DNA from: a bacterium
GTDB taxonomy: Archaea; Nanoarchaeota; Nanoarchaeia; Woesearchaeales; UBA10216
DNA length: 49,673 bases
Reading direction: 5' to 3'
Assembly (NCBI GenBank): GCA_024206195.1
Contig: JAAGZO010001174.1
Coordinates: 1-49,673 of the forward strand
Of the stretch, positions 5,272 through 13,175 are shown in pieces. A program made the position numbers and the translations under genes. How positions within the stretch are numbered: the stretch's first letter is position 1; every line of letters starts with the position of its first letter. The notes below the pieces were generated by a model. The model did not search any database and had not been told where the DNA came from. It was given only the letters and a program-made list of their open reading frames with translations.

Positions 5272-7920
5272 ATGGATTTCAAAAAAATAGCCGATAAATG
5301 GCAAAAAGCCTGGGAAGATGCTGGAATCTTCAAGGTAAAAGAAGGTAAAAAGAAGTTCTACTGTCTTGAAATGTATCCATATCCTTCTGCAAGCCTGCAT
5401 ATAGGCCATCTAAGAAACTATTCATTAGGGGATGCCCTTACACGTTATAAGAGGATGCAGGGCTTTTCTGTGTTATATCCAATGGGTTATGATGCATTTG
5501 GCCTGCCAGCAGAGAACGCTGCAATAAAGCACGGTGCTGAGCCTGAGAAATGGACACGAGAAAACATGGCCAGTATTAAGAAGCAGCAGAAGGCAATAGG
5601 CCTTAGCTATGACTGGGATCGAGAGATTGCTTCATGCAATGAGGATTATTACAAATGGAATCAATGGATATTCTTGAAATTCCTTGAAAAAGGACTTGCA
5701 TACAAAAAGAAGTCAGCTGTTAATTGGTGTCCTGGATGCCATACAGTGCTTGCAAACGAGCAAGTTGAACAGGGTAAGTGCTGGAGATGCAAAAGTATTG
5801 CAACAATAAAAGATCTTGATCAATGGTTCTTTAAGATAACTGATTACGCAGAGGAACTTCTTAAGGATATTGAAAAACTGGAGTGGCCTGAACGAGTTAA
5901 GATAATGCAGGAGAACTGGATTGGAAAAAGTGAAGGCACATTTGTTGATTTCAAGCTTAAAGATACAGGAGAAAACTTAAGGATTTTTACAACAAGACCA
6001 GACACGCTTTATGGAGTCACTTTCATGGTTTATGCTCCAGAACATCCAAAGGTTATGGAACTTGTAAAAGGAACAAAATATGAGAAAGATGTTGAAAAGT
6101 TCATAAAAAAGGTTGTAATAGAAGAAAAATTCACAAGGGCAGCCGATGATATGGAAAAAGAAGGAATGTTTATTGGCAAATATGCAATCAATCCATTAAA
6201 TGGTGACGAGATTCCAATCTATATTGCAAACTTTGTTCTGCTTGACTATGGAACCGGATTAATCATGGCAGTTCCTGCTCATGATCAAAGAGACTTTGAA
6301 TTTGCAAAGAAATACAAGATTCCAGTTAAAGTTGTTATTCAACCAAATTCATACAAGCTCAACCCTGAAAAGATGAGCAGAGCGTATATTGAAGATGGCT
6401 CTCTAACTGATTCAGGAGAATTTGATGGCTCAAACAATCGCGATGCAATACCTGATATTATTAAGTATCTTGAAAAAAAGAAAATTGGGAAGAAAACAAT
6501 AAACTACAAACTAAGAGACTGGCTGATTTCAAGACAAAGATACTGGGGAACACCAATACCTATAATCTACTGTGAAAAATGCGGAAGAGTTCCTGTTCCA
6601 CTAAAGGATCTTCCTGTAAAACTGCCAAAAGACGTCAAGTTTACTGGAAAAGGTAACCCGCTTGAAACATCAAAGAGCTTCACAGATGTAAAATGTCCTT
6701 CCTGCAATGGAAAAGCCAAAAGAGAAACAGATACAATGGATACTTTTGTTGACAGTTCGTGGTATTTCTTAAGATATTGCAGCCCAAAATTCGACAAGCT
6801 TCCTTTTGAAAAGAAAAAAGCAGACTATTGGATGCCTGTTGATCAGTATATTGGCGGAATAGAGCATGCTGTACTTCATCTTCTTTACGCAAGATTCTTC
6901 ACAAAAGGGTTGCGCGATCTTGGATTAGTAAATATTGATGAACCTTTCAAGAAATTGCTCTGTCAGGGCATGGTGATTAAAGACGGAGAAAAGATGTCAA
7001 AATCAGTCGGTAATGTTATTGATCCGAATGAAATATCTGACAAATATGGACCTGATACTGCAAGATTATTCATACTTTTTGCGTCACTGCCTGAAAAAGA
7101 GCTTGATTGGAGCGATAAGGGCGTTGCTGGCGCTTTTAGATTCCTAAAAAAAGTATGTGCGCTTGTTGAAGAAAAAGCAACAAAAAAAGGCGAAATGAAC
7201 AGCAAAGACAAATATGTTCTTAGCAAAACCCACAGCACAATAAAGAAAGTGACAGACCAGATGGAAAAGATGAGATACAGTCATGCAATTGGCACAATAA
7301 TGGAGTTTGTCAATGTATTGGGAAAATACAATGATAAGAATCCTGCTGTATTCAAGGAAGCGATAGAGAATCTTATATTGCTTATTAGTCCGTTCACACC
7401 GCACATCGCAGAAGAGCTTTGGGAAAAAATAGGAAATAAAAGATTCATTTCAACACACAGTTGGCCTGAATACGACAAGAAAAAAATAGACGAAAAAGTA
7501 GAGGCTGGTGAAGAGCTAGTTGCTAAAACAAAGAAAGACATCAGCGCAGTTATCGAATTAATCAAAATAAAGCCAAAAGAAATCACAATTATAGTCAGCA
7601 GCGACTGGAAATATGCTTTTTTCAATAACATGAGAAAAACAATAGAGAAAACAAGAGATGTAAAAGAAGTAATGAAAGCAGTAATGATCAAGGAACATGC
7701 AAAGGATATAGCAAAAATGGTTCCAGCGCTTGTTAAGGACACTGAAAAGATACCTGATGTTAGTCTTAATCAGAAAACAGAGCTTACTGTTCTGAATGAA
7801 TCAATTAAAGAGATTGAAGAAACATTTGAAGCGAAAATAACAATAGTGAAAGCAGAGGATTCAAAAGAGGGAAAAGCAAAGCAGGCCATGCCTGGAAAGC
7901 CTGCCATAATCATAAAATGA
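5272..7920 (+). CDS. leuS: Leucyl-tRNA synthetase, bacterial-type core with archaeal-type C-terminus
   Basis: The 882-residue class I enzyme charges tRNA-Leu. The catalytic core holds the HIGH motif (HIGH, residues 43-46) and KMSKS at about 574. A Cys-rich zinc knuckle near residues 150-175 (CPGC...CWRC) comes before the editing domain (TTRPDTLYG near 240). That order, and phrases such as YKRMQGFSVLYPMGYDAFGLPAENAAIK and GGIEHAVLHLLYARFFTK, are of the bacterial LeuRS type, not the usual archaeal type. The last 120 or so residues (IKPKEITIIVSSDWK, then KQAMPGKPAIIIK at the end) instead resemble archaeal LeuRS C-termini such as that of Pyrococcus. The protein therefore looks chimeric. It is followed by the NAD kinase gene with a 4-nt overlap. 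Confidence 0.95.
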   Translation: MDFKKIADKWQKAWEDAGIFKVKEGKKKFYCLEMYPYPSASLHIGHLRNYSLGDALTRYKRMQGFSVLYPMGYDAFGLPAENAAIKHGAEPEKWTRENMASIKKQQKAIGLSYDWDREIASCNEDYYKWNQWIFLKFLEKGLAYKKKSAVNWCPGCHTVLANEQVEQGKCWRCKSIATIKDLDQWFFKITDYAEELLKDIEKLEWPERVKIMQENWIGKSEGTFVDFKLKDTGENLRIFTTRPDTLYGVTFMVYAPEHPKVMELVKGTKYEKDVEKFIKKVVIEEKFTRAADDMEKEGMFIGKYAINPLNGDEIPIYIANFVLLDYGTGLIMAVPAHDQRDFEFAKKYKIPVKVVIQPNSYKLNPEKMSRAYIEDGSLTDSGEFDGSNNRDAIPDIIKYLEKKKIGKKTINYKLRDWLISRQRYWGTPIPIIYCEKCGRVPVPLKDLPVKLPKDVKFTGKGNPLETSKSFTDVKCPSCNGKAKRETDTMDTFVDSSWYFLRYCSPKFDKLPFEKKKADYWMPVDQYIGGIEHAVLHLLYARFFTKGLRDLGLVNIDEPFKKLLCQGMVIKDGEKMSKSVGNVIDPNEISDKYGPDTARLFILFASLPEKELDWSDKGVAGAFRFLKKVCALVEEKATKKGEMNSKDKYVLSKTHSTIKKVTDQMEKMRYSHAIGTIMEFVNVLGKYNDKNPAVFKEAIENLILLISPFTPHIAEELWEKIGNKRFISTHSWPEYDKKKIDEKVEAGEELVAKTKKDISAVIELIKIKPKEITIIVSSDWKYAFFNNMRKTIEKTRDVKEVMKAVMIKEHAKDIAKMVPALVKDTEKIPDVSLNQKTELTVLNESIKEIEETFEAKITIVKAEDSKEGKAKQAMPGKPAIIIK

Positions 7921-8690
7921 TACCTAAAAATGTTCTTGTTGTTTATTTCAGACGACATTATGGCACCCTAACTTATGTTCGACGCATTCTTGACAAGAAA
8001 AAAATAAAGTACACATACATCAAAAGAAAGCATATGAGGCGCAAGCACTTCAAGAGAAAAGATCTTATTATCACAATAGGTGGTGACGGCACTTTCCTTA
8101 AAACAAGCCATCATGTTTCTAATGGTACGCTGATGCTTGGTGTATGCTCAAACCCGAAAAAAAATGTGGGTTACTTGTTGAGATCATCAAGAAAAGATTT
8201 CGAAAAGCATATGGGCCTCATCGTCCAAGGAAAATTCAAGATAAAAAATCTTTCAAAGCTAGAAACAACAATAAATGGAAAAAAGACTTCATACGCGCTG
8301 AACGATGTTTTTCTCGGAAGCAGAAGGGCATATCAAACATCCAGATACAAAATCAGGATTGGAAACAAAGAAGAGTTCCAGATGAGCTCTGGGGTGATTG
8401 TTTCTACACCAACAGGCTCAACTGCATGGATAAAGAGTGCTGGTGGCAAAGAAATGCCTCTTCATTCGAAAAATTTCCAGTATGTTGTAAGGGACCCCTA
8501 TGCTTGTAAGTTCACCAAGCCAAAGATGCTAAAGGGACTTCTTTCGCCAAAACAGACGATTACAATAAAATCTCTTATCTTTGAGGGTGTTGTTGCTATT
8601 GACTCATCAAAAAAAGAGTACAAAATAGATGAGGATTCTGTTGTAAAGGTTAAACTTGCAAAACATCCATTGAAAATCATTGATTTTTAA
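7917..8690 (+). CDS. ATP-NAD kinase
   Basis: The 257-residue product belongs to the NAD kinase family, which phosphorylates NAD to NADP. The phosphate-binding motif IGGDGTFLKT is at about residues 53-62, and the conserved VSTPTGSTAW segment, which forms the NAD-binding loop, is at about 160-170. The ATG overlaps the leuS stop (ATGA, 7917-7920), so the gene is translationally coupled to leuS. Its stop codon lies inside the first of two hairpins at the transcript's 3' end. Confidence 0.92.
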   Translation: MIPKNVLVVYFRRHYGTLTYVRRILDKKKIKYTYIKRKHMRRKHFKRKDLIITIGGDGTFLKTSHHVSNGTLMLGVCSNPKKNVGYLLRSSRKDFEKHMGLIVQGKFKIKNLSKLETTINGKKTSYALNDVFLGSRRAYQTSRYKIRIGNKEEFQMSSGVIVSTPTGSTAWIKSAGGKEMPLHSKNFQYVVRDPYACKFTKPKMLKGLLSPKQTITIKSLIFEGVVAIDSSKKEYKIDEDSVVKVKLAKHPLKIIDF

Positions 8691-8715
8691 CTACTAAGCG
8701 TAAGCGCAGTAGTTA
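8688..8715 (+). terminator. Stem-loop at the 3' end of the leuS-NAD kinase transcript
   Basis: TAACTACT (8688-8695) pairs perfectly with AGTAGTTA (8708-8715), with a short inner GCG/CGC helix. It contains the NAD kinase stop codon. It may define the mRNA 3' end or protect it; no long T-run follows directly. Confidence 0.45.
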
Positions 8716-8720
8716 AACTT

Positions 8721-8758
8721 GAAAATTCTGTTGATAATATGTTTCTTGCAGAATTTTC
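8721..8758 (+). terminator. Second stem-loop, 10 bp perfect stem
   Basis: GAAAATTCTG (8721-8730) is perfectly complementary to CAGAATTTTC (8749-8758), with an 18-nt loop. It lies between the convergent NAD kinase and SRP RNA genes, so it could serve as a boundary for transcription from either side. Confidence 0.45.
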
Positions 8759-8766
8759 ATTGTTTA

Positions 8767-8777
8767 GAAAAAAAAGT
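8767..8777 (-). terminator. Oligo-T terminator of the SRP RNA gene
   Basis: On the minus strand the SRP RNA closing helix is followed by a run of eight T (complement of A8768-8775). This is a typical archaeal polymerase termination signal. Confidence 0.55.
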
Positions 8778-9051
8778 GGGCAGGAGCTTCCAAGATTGAA
8801 ATGAACTAGACAAACAAGCTTACCTTAGTTCTTCCTCGGCTCTGCTACCCTATAAGCACCGGTATTTATGATTAATGCTGCTTCCTTCCGGATCTGACAT
8901 GATTTTCAAAAAAACCAATCCTACAGGACAAAGCTTCACAGTTGAAACCAAGACCTGTTAGCCTGGCCCAAGCCTCTCTCGGCTGTTCGGTTCTATCGTG
9001 AAGTCGATTTATAGCAACAGGAGACGACTAACCTCCCAACCTATCCTGCCC
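8778..9051 (-). ncRNA. Signal recognition particle 7S RNA
   Basis: The gene is read on the minus strand, about 274 nt. The 5' end GGGCAGGA (complement of 9044-9051) pairs with TCCTGCCC at the 3' end (complement of 8778-8785) to form helix 1. The Alu region carries the UGUNR motif (TGTTG, complement of 9015-9019). The helix 8 signature CC-GGAA-GG, within GTCAGATCCGGAAGGAAGC, is the complement of about 8880-8898 and is the SRP54 binding site. A TATA box lies 26 nt upstream and an oligo-T tract follows. Exact ends are inferred from the closing helix. This RNA explains most of the 490-nt gap between protein genes here. Confidence 0.92.
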
Positions 9052-9071
9052 AGAAATAGTGGTTAAAGGGG

Positions 9072-9082
9072 TCTTTTAAATG
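9072..9082 (-). promoter_or_regulatory. TATA box of the SRP RNA gene
   Basis: On the minus strand this reads CATTTAAAAGA, centred about 26 nt before the predicted RNA 5' end at 9051. Its upstream flank runs into the hairpin array at 9080-9180. Confidence 0.6.
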
Positions 9083-9180
9083 TTTCTAAAAGCACCGCTT
9101 TTAGACGCTCAAAAAGCAACGCTTTTTGTATGTTTCTAAAAAACTTGTTTTTTTATGTTTCTGAAAAATCAAGAATTTTT
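9080..9180. repeat. Array of four short hairpins with a repeated ATGTTTCT spacer
   Basis: Two 8-bp perfect stems with 3-nt loops (9086-9093/9097-9104 and 9110-9117/9121-9128) are followed by an inverted repeat AAAAAAC/GTTTTTT (9138-9144/9147-9153) and an imperfect one at 9163-9180. The octamer ATGTTTCT occurs at 9080-9087, 9130-9137 and 9155-9162. Each hairpin carries A- and T-rich arms, so all could act as terminators after the oxidoreductase gene on the minus strand. The block fills the space between that gene and the SRP RNA promoter. Confidence 0.6.
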
Positions 9181-9181
9181 G

Positions 9182-10375
9182 TTACTTCACAAAGTGGCTC
9201 ACAAGTCTTTCTTCAAGTAATGGGACATCTACAGGTGTTCCATTATTACGCAAGGATTTTGTAGCAGCGTCTCCGGCTGCTACACTATAACGCGCAGCAA
9301 CAGGTGATGTGGTGGGAGTTTTATCTTCTCTGACAAAATCAATAAACTCTTGCACTATATTTGGATCAGCGCCACCGTGCCCTCCTTGTTTGTTTTTAAC
9401 AGGAAAAATACTATTAGGCTCCCCACAGTTTCCTCTTTTGTTCCATAGGTATATTACTGCATTCTCATCATTTCCATCATTCCCAATACTGCCTTCGGTC
9501 CCAATGAAAGTATAGTTGCGGCAGTAATTAGGAGAAAAATGACATTGGTTATATGAACACAACACACCATTATCCAAAACCAAATGCACCAAACTCTCAT
9601 CTTCAACATCAGTAACTGGATTTAAACCTGTTTGTGAAAGGGGCGGATAATTTTCAAGGTCCCAATGCTTTTCACTTGGCTGTATGTTCAAGTTACGGTC
9701 CTCAATAGTTCCATAAACCGCTAACTTACCCCTAGCATTTACACTTGCAGTATATCCTCCGCAAAGCCAATGCAATATATCAATATCATGAGAGCCTTTT
9801 TGCAAAAGAAGAGAATTTGTGTTTCTTTGGTCAGCATGCCAGTCTTTGAAATAGAAATCCCCTCCGTGTCCGACAAAGTGCTGACACCAAGCGGTTTTTA
9901 CCTCGCCAATGTGACCTTCGTCAATCAACCTTTTCATCTCAAGAACAAATCCCATGTGCCTCATATTATGGCCAACATAAAGCTTTCCGTTAGTATCCGC
10001 TGCTGCTTCTAATATCCGGTCAGCCCCTTCAGTAGTAATTGCCATCGGTTTTTCAAGGTATACAGCTTTTCCAGCATTTAGAGCATCTACAGCATGTTCT
10101 TCATGGAAATTATCAGGAGTGCAAATGAATACTGCATTAACATCATTACGCGCTAGAAGTCTTTTGTGGTCTGTTGTAGTGAACATTGACCCGAATTTAT
10201 CAGTAAATTGCTTCAGGAAAGGCTGATGGGCATCTGCAACTGCAACTACCTTTACACCTTTTTCAGGTTGGTGTACAATGCCTGCCAAATATTGGCCGCG
10301 GCCTGCTGACCAATTGTTATTGAAATTTCCTGAACCTATTATTCCAATCCCCAGTTCTTGTTTTTTGCGGAACAT
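9182..10375 (-). CDS. Gfo/Idh/MocA family NAD(P)-dependent oxidoreductase
   Basis: The 397-residue product has an N-terminal Rossmann fold (GIGIIGSGNF, about residues 9-18; VAVADAH, about 44-50) and the family's EKPMA motif near residue 105, whose Lys is catalytic. The C-terminal alpha/beta dehydrogenase domain includes GSHDIDILHWL. Family members oxidise or epimerise sugars, inositols or related compounds; the substrate cannot be told from sequence. No sugar pathway neighbours are present. Of 15 Arg codons I read, 8 were CGN, more than I expect from this AGA/AGG-leaning neighbourhood, which together with the isolated context hints at transfer. It probably shares a transcript with the orphan gene 10 nt upstream. 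Confidence 0.9.
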   Translation of the reverse strand: MFRKKQELGIGIIGSGNFNNNWSAGRGQYLAGIVHQPEKGVKVVAVADAHQPFLKQFTDKFGSMFTTTDHKRLLARNDVNAVFICTPDNFHEEHAVDALNAGKAVYLEKPMAITTEGADRILEAAADTNGKLYVGHNMRHMGFVLEMKRLIDEGHIGEVKTAWCQHFVGHGGDFYFKDWHADQRNTNSLLLQKGSHDIDILHWLCGGYTASVNARGKLAVYGTIEDRNLNIQPSEKHWDLENYPPLSQTGLNPVTDVEDESLVHLVLDNGVLCSYNQCHFSPNYCRNYTFIGTEGSIGNDGNDENAVIYLWNKRGNCGEPNSIFPVKNKQGGHGGADPNIVQEFIDFVREDKTPTTSPVAARYSVAAGDAATKSLRNNGTPVDVPLLEERLVSHFVK

Positions 10376-10385
10376 TTTTTTACAA

Positions 10386-10796
10386 TCAAAAAAGCTGGCT
10401 CTCGTATTTTGCTCTTAATTCCATTAAATTAAGACGTTCAGGGATACTAAAAGAATTCATTTCTTTGATTAAAGAAGCATCCTCATAACCTGTAAAATGT
10501 GATTTATCTAGCGGTTTCTCAGAATAGCCTACATCCTGCAGTTTTTGAACAATAGAAAGATGGCGAAATGTTCTTATTTGTCCATCATTTGAAGCGTTAA
10601 ATATGTTATATTGAAAAAATTCAGGAAGCCTGTGCGATTCAGTTGAATCTAGAATAACTGTTTCCCAACCCGCATCCATGTTCTTGTTTTGTCGGGTAAT
10701 AACCACAAGGTCATCATACAAACTAGGTTGTTCAGCTACCATCTGCGTTTTAAATGATTCAATTCCAATTTCGCATAAAGATTCAATTGGGTTCAT
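10386..10796 (-). CDS. Orphan protein of unknown function upstream of the oxidoreductase
   Basis: The product has about 136 residues (MNPIESLCEIGIESF...), is soluble-looking, with no signal peptide or membrane span and no family I recognise. The segment WETVILDSTESHRLPEF is the most distinctive. A TATA box at 10819-10826 predicts transcription to start near 10797, so I chose the ATG at 10796; the ATG at 10811 would lie upstream of the transcript start. It ends 10 nt before the oxidoreductase start, so the two likely form an operon. Confidence 0.6.
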   Translation of the reverse strand: MNPIESLCEIGIESFKTQMVAEQPSLYDDLVVITRQNKNMDAGWETVILDSTESHRLPEFFQYNIFNASNDGQIRTFRHLSIVQKLQDVGYSEKPLDKSHFTGYEDASLIKEMNSFSIPERLNLMELRAKYESQLF

Positions 10797-10818
10797 AATA
10801 TGCACGAACATTTAGCAG

Positions 10819-10826
10819 TATTTAAA
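10819..10826 (-). promoter_or_regulatory. TATA box of the orphan/oxidoreductase pair
   Basis: On the minus strand this reads TTTAAATA, centred about 26 nt before the ATG at 10796, which predicts a leaderless transcript and decides that start. Confidence 0.5.
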
Positions 10827-10856
10827 TCTTTCTATTTTTACCACCATCTAGTAGCA

Positions 10857-11726
10857 CTAAAGAAGCTGTAGAACTCCGTACCCAGCCAAGCAGCCTGCTG
10901 TAATAAATGGCATTGCTGGGTAGAATCTGTCTTTCTTGCTTTTGAGAAGCAATAGAAGCAAAGCAAGTGCTGCAAAAACAGGTACAATCATTGTCTTGAA
11001 AAGACCAAAATCCTTGATCAGAACTGCTGCGAATATCAGAGGAAAACCAATATCTCCTCCTCCAAGTACTGCATTCTTGACTTCTTCTGTGGCGCCTTTT
11101 GCCTTTTTCTTAAGCTGCTTCATTGAAACCATTTTGTATGGTACAAAGAACCCTGCAAAGATCTTTGAGTCTGTCTGGAAATTGGCAAGCTTAACCATGT
11201 GCTTGCTCTGCCACACTGCAAACATATCATACACAGATATTAACAGAAGTAAAACAAGCGCAGCATAGAAATTCAGCAGCGGTGCAAATATCGCTGCTAA
11301 ACCACCGTATATCAGAAGCTCTGTGATGTTGTGCACTATTAAATTCGGCCTGAATATTTTGATAAAAGCAAAAATAAAAGCAAGTATGAGTGCAAACCAT
11401 TGTGAAATAAAGGCTGATAATGCGACTGAAAGCGTTATGAGAACACTAAGGAAAAACCAGATCTTCCATACATTTACTTTTCGGAATCTTATCAGTACAA
11501 GCAACAGAACTGTACCAATAAGTATTGCACCAAATATCAAAAAAAGAGATGCAGAGGGTGTTGTTTCTGGCCTTTCAATGTCATAAGGCAGATCCTTATA
11601 AGTAAAAACCCCTGTTTCCTCTGTTGCTTCATAGTCGATATAATTGTTTATTATAAGCAGCCCTGTGAACTGAGCTGCAAGGAATAGAACCAGAAGAAAT
11701 ATGGTTATCTTAACAGTATGTTTCAT
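10857..11726 (-). CDS. Presenilin / signal-peptide-peptidase type intramembrane aspartyl protease
   Basis: The 289-residue polytopic membrane protein has about nine hydrophobic segments. The two catalytic Asp residues are visible: SVYDMF (YD motif, D167) and GGGDIGFPL (GxGD motif, D225). A PAM sequence near residue 270 (YPAMPF) takes the place of the family PAL motif. Archaeal members cleave transmembrane segments, probably remnant signal peptides. I start at ATG 11726 rather than GTG 11732, because a TATA box centred at 11753 predicts transcription to begin near 11728. Confidence 0.88.
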   Translation of the reverse strand: MKHTVKITIFLLVLFLAAQFTGLLIINNYIDYEATEETGVFTYKDLPYDIERPETTPSASLFLIFGAILIGTVLLLVLIRFRKVNVWKIWFFLSVLITLSVALSAFISQWFALILAFIFAFIKIFRPNLIVHNITELLIYGGLAAIFAPLLNFYAALVLLLLISVYDMFAVWQSKHMVKLANFQTDSKIFAGFFVPYKMVSMKQLKKKAKGATEEVKNAVLGGGDIGFPLIFAAVLIKDFGLFKTMIVPVFAALALLLLLLKSKKDRFYPAMPFITAGCLAGYGVLQLL

Positions 11727-11748
11727 AACCACTGCAAAAAGGAAAAAG

Positions 11749-11757
11749 TTATATAAA
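11749..11757. promoter_or_regulatory. Single TATA box shared by two divergent genes
   Basis: TTATATAAA lies in the middle of a 54-bp intergenic region between starts at 11726 (minus) and 11781 (plus). Its centre is about 27 nt from each ATG. No second TATA-like sequence is visible, so this near-symmetric element may direct leaderless transcription both ways. Confidence 0.55.
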
Positions 11758-11780
11758 TTTATCCCTTTTACTAGGAATAA

Positions 11781-12227
11781 ATGCTTGCGAATAACATAAC
11801 AATCAGTGTTTTCTGCAAAGAAGATGAGAATATCGATGAAATCTCAAAGAAACTTGTCTCGCTATTTCCATTTGACCTTGAAAAAGAGAAACTAGAACTG
11901 AAAAGGGAAAACGCAAAAGGCTTTAATGAAAAAAAGATTGTAATCCTGAGCATTTTGATAAAAAAGGAGAGGCATACAAAGCAATTTCTGGAAAAACTCA
12001 AAGAAAGTCTCAATGATGATCAAAAGGATCTCATAAAAAAGCAAGCAGAAACAAGGCTTGATGAAGAACTCAATTTCTTCCTAAGATTTGATAAGGAAAA
12101 ACTGATGCAGGAAAACCTGTTGTGGATCACCGACAGTGGTAATTGCTTCCATTTCAGGATGAGTGTGGCTACATTCCCAAAGAAAAGAGAGAAAGCAATA
12201 GCAGTTATCAACGAAATTCTATCCTGA
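11781..12227 (+). CDS. Archaeal RNA-binding protein of the COG1325 / PF01877 type
   Basis: The 148-residue product resembles the small archaeal RNA-binding family once annotated as a predicted exosome subunit. The pattern is an N-terminal beta-alpha segment (NITISVFCKEDENIDEISKKLVSLFP), a central charged helix, then FFLRFDKEKLMQENLLWITDSGNCFHFRM. The assignment rests on length and layout, not a decisive motif. It is leaderless, using the TATA at 11749-11757. Its last 9 nt overlap the end of the convergent kinase-like gene. Confidence 0.6.
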   Translation: MLANNITISVFCKEDENIDEISKKLVSLFPFDLEKEKLELKRENAKGFNEKKIVILSILIKKERHTKQFLEKLKESLNDDQKDLIKKQAETRLDEELNFFLRFDKEKLMQENLLWITDSGNCFHFRMSVATFPKKREKAIAVINEILS

Positions 12228-13175
12228 GATTAGTTTAACCTTATCTTTTAGTGAAAAAGTGCTCCTGTTATTTGTTACAAGAGCCAAGCCATCAACATTT
12301 ATCATGTACTTTTTCTTGTTCTTTGGGATCACTGTTAACTTGTCTTTAACATACTGGCTTTTTACGCTCTGTAACACACAATCTCCTTTCCAGATTGCCA
12401 TGAGCTGCTTAAATGTATAAAACAGCCCTTTATCCTCAATAAAAAGCGCCTTGAATCTTTTTTCGCCAAGCGCTAGTTCATTTCCTATTGGAAAATCCTT
12501 GCCAAGATTACCATTTGAGATAATAAGACTCAGTAATTTTTGTTGTTTTATCTTTTTTCTATCAACAACAAATTCAAATTGCTTCGCTCTTCCCAAGAAG
12601 TGTTTTAGTATAGAAAGATTCACAGCGACGAAAAAGGGCGCCCTGTCTCCAAACAATCCTAAAAAGCCCTTGTAATATTTGTTTATTCTGCTTTCTGAGA
12701 AATGAGGCACGTCACCAAAAACACCTACTCCTCCAAAACCTATAAAGTGCCTGATTGTGCCCTCTGTGCGTACTTCGACAACACAAGCCTCAATCATTTT
12801 CTTTTTGGATATGCTATCGCAGATTATTTTTGCAGCACCATCTAGTTCATCAGGAATCTTAAGCGCTTTTCCTAACAGGTCTGCTGAGCCCTTTCTGACA
12901 AAACCCAGAATAATTCCCTTTGAAAGCTTGTTATTTACATAAAGCCCTTCTAATATGCTGTTGAATGTACCGGCACCACCTGCAGAAATGATAATTTTTT
13001 TGCCTTTTCGCACAAGTTCATTCGCCTTGTTACGTGCATCTTTATGCGTGTTCACTATGTGAACATTCACTTTTCCAGAATAATACTTCAAAAATACTTC
13101 TTTCATCACATCAATTTTCTTCCAGTCCTTAACAGAACCGGAAATCGTTGTGGTGATTATGTTTAGCTCTTCCAT
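12219..13175 (-). CDS. Diacylglycerol kinase-like lipid kinase, divergent active-site motif
   Basis: The 318-residue product has the DAGK/YegS/NAD-kinase-like fold: the nucleotide-binding loop ISAGGAGTFNSILEGL at residues 64-79, then GFVRKGSADLLGKAL at the place of the usual GTANDFA motif, and a beta-rich C-terminal domain with IISNGNLGKDFPIG and NVDGLAL. The usual GGDGT is GGAGT here, with Ala68 in place of the conserved Asp, so activity is uncertain. It overlaps the upstream P-loop kinase by 13 nt, suggesting coupled expression, and it converges with the RNA-binding gene. Archaeal members could act on isoprenoid lipids; this is inference. Confidence 0.75.
   Translation of the reverse strand: MEELNIITTTISGSVKDWKKIDVMKEVFLKYYSGKVNVHIVNTHKDARNKANELVRKGKKIIISAGGAGTFNSILEGLYVNNKLSKGIILGFVRKGSADLLGKALKIPDELDGAAKIICDSISKKKMIEACVVEVRTEGTIRHFIGFGGVGVFGDVPHFSESRINKYYKGFLGLFGDRAPFFVAVNLSILKHFLGRAKQFEFVVDRKKIKQQKLLSLIISNGNLGKDFPIGNELALGEKRFKALFIEDKGLFYTFKQLMAIWKGDCVLQSVKSQYVKDKLTVIPKNKKKYMINVDGLALVTNNRSTFSLKDKVKLISG

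Noticed and set aside
8144..8509. 121-codon plus-strand frame inside the NAD kinase gene
   Set aside because: It is an alternative frame of a well-recognised kinase gene and its sequence is Arg/Trp/Cys-rich in the manner of shadow frames.
9080..9180. CRISPR-like array
   Set aside because: Copies are too short and irregular, the spacers are themselves palindromes, and no cas genes are present.
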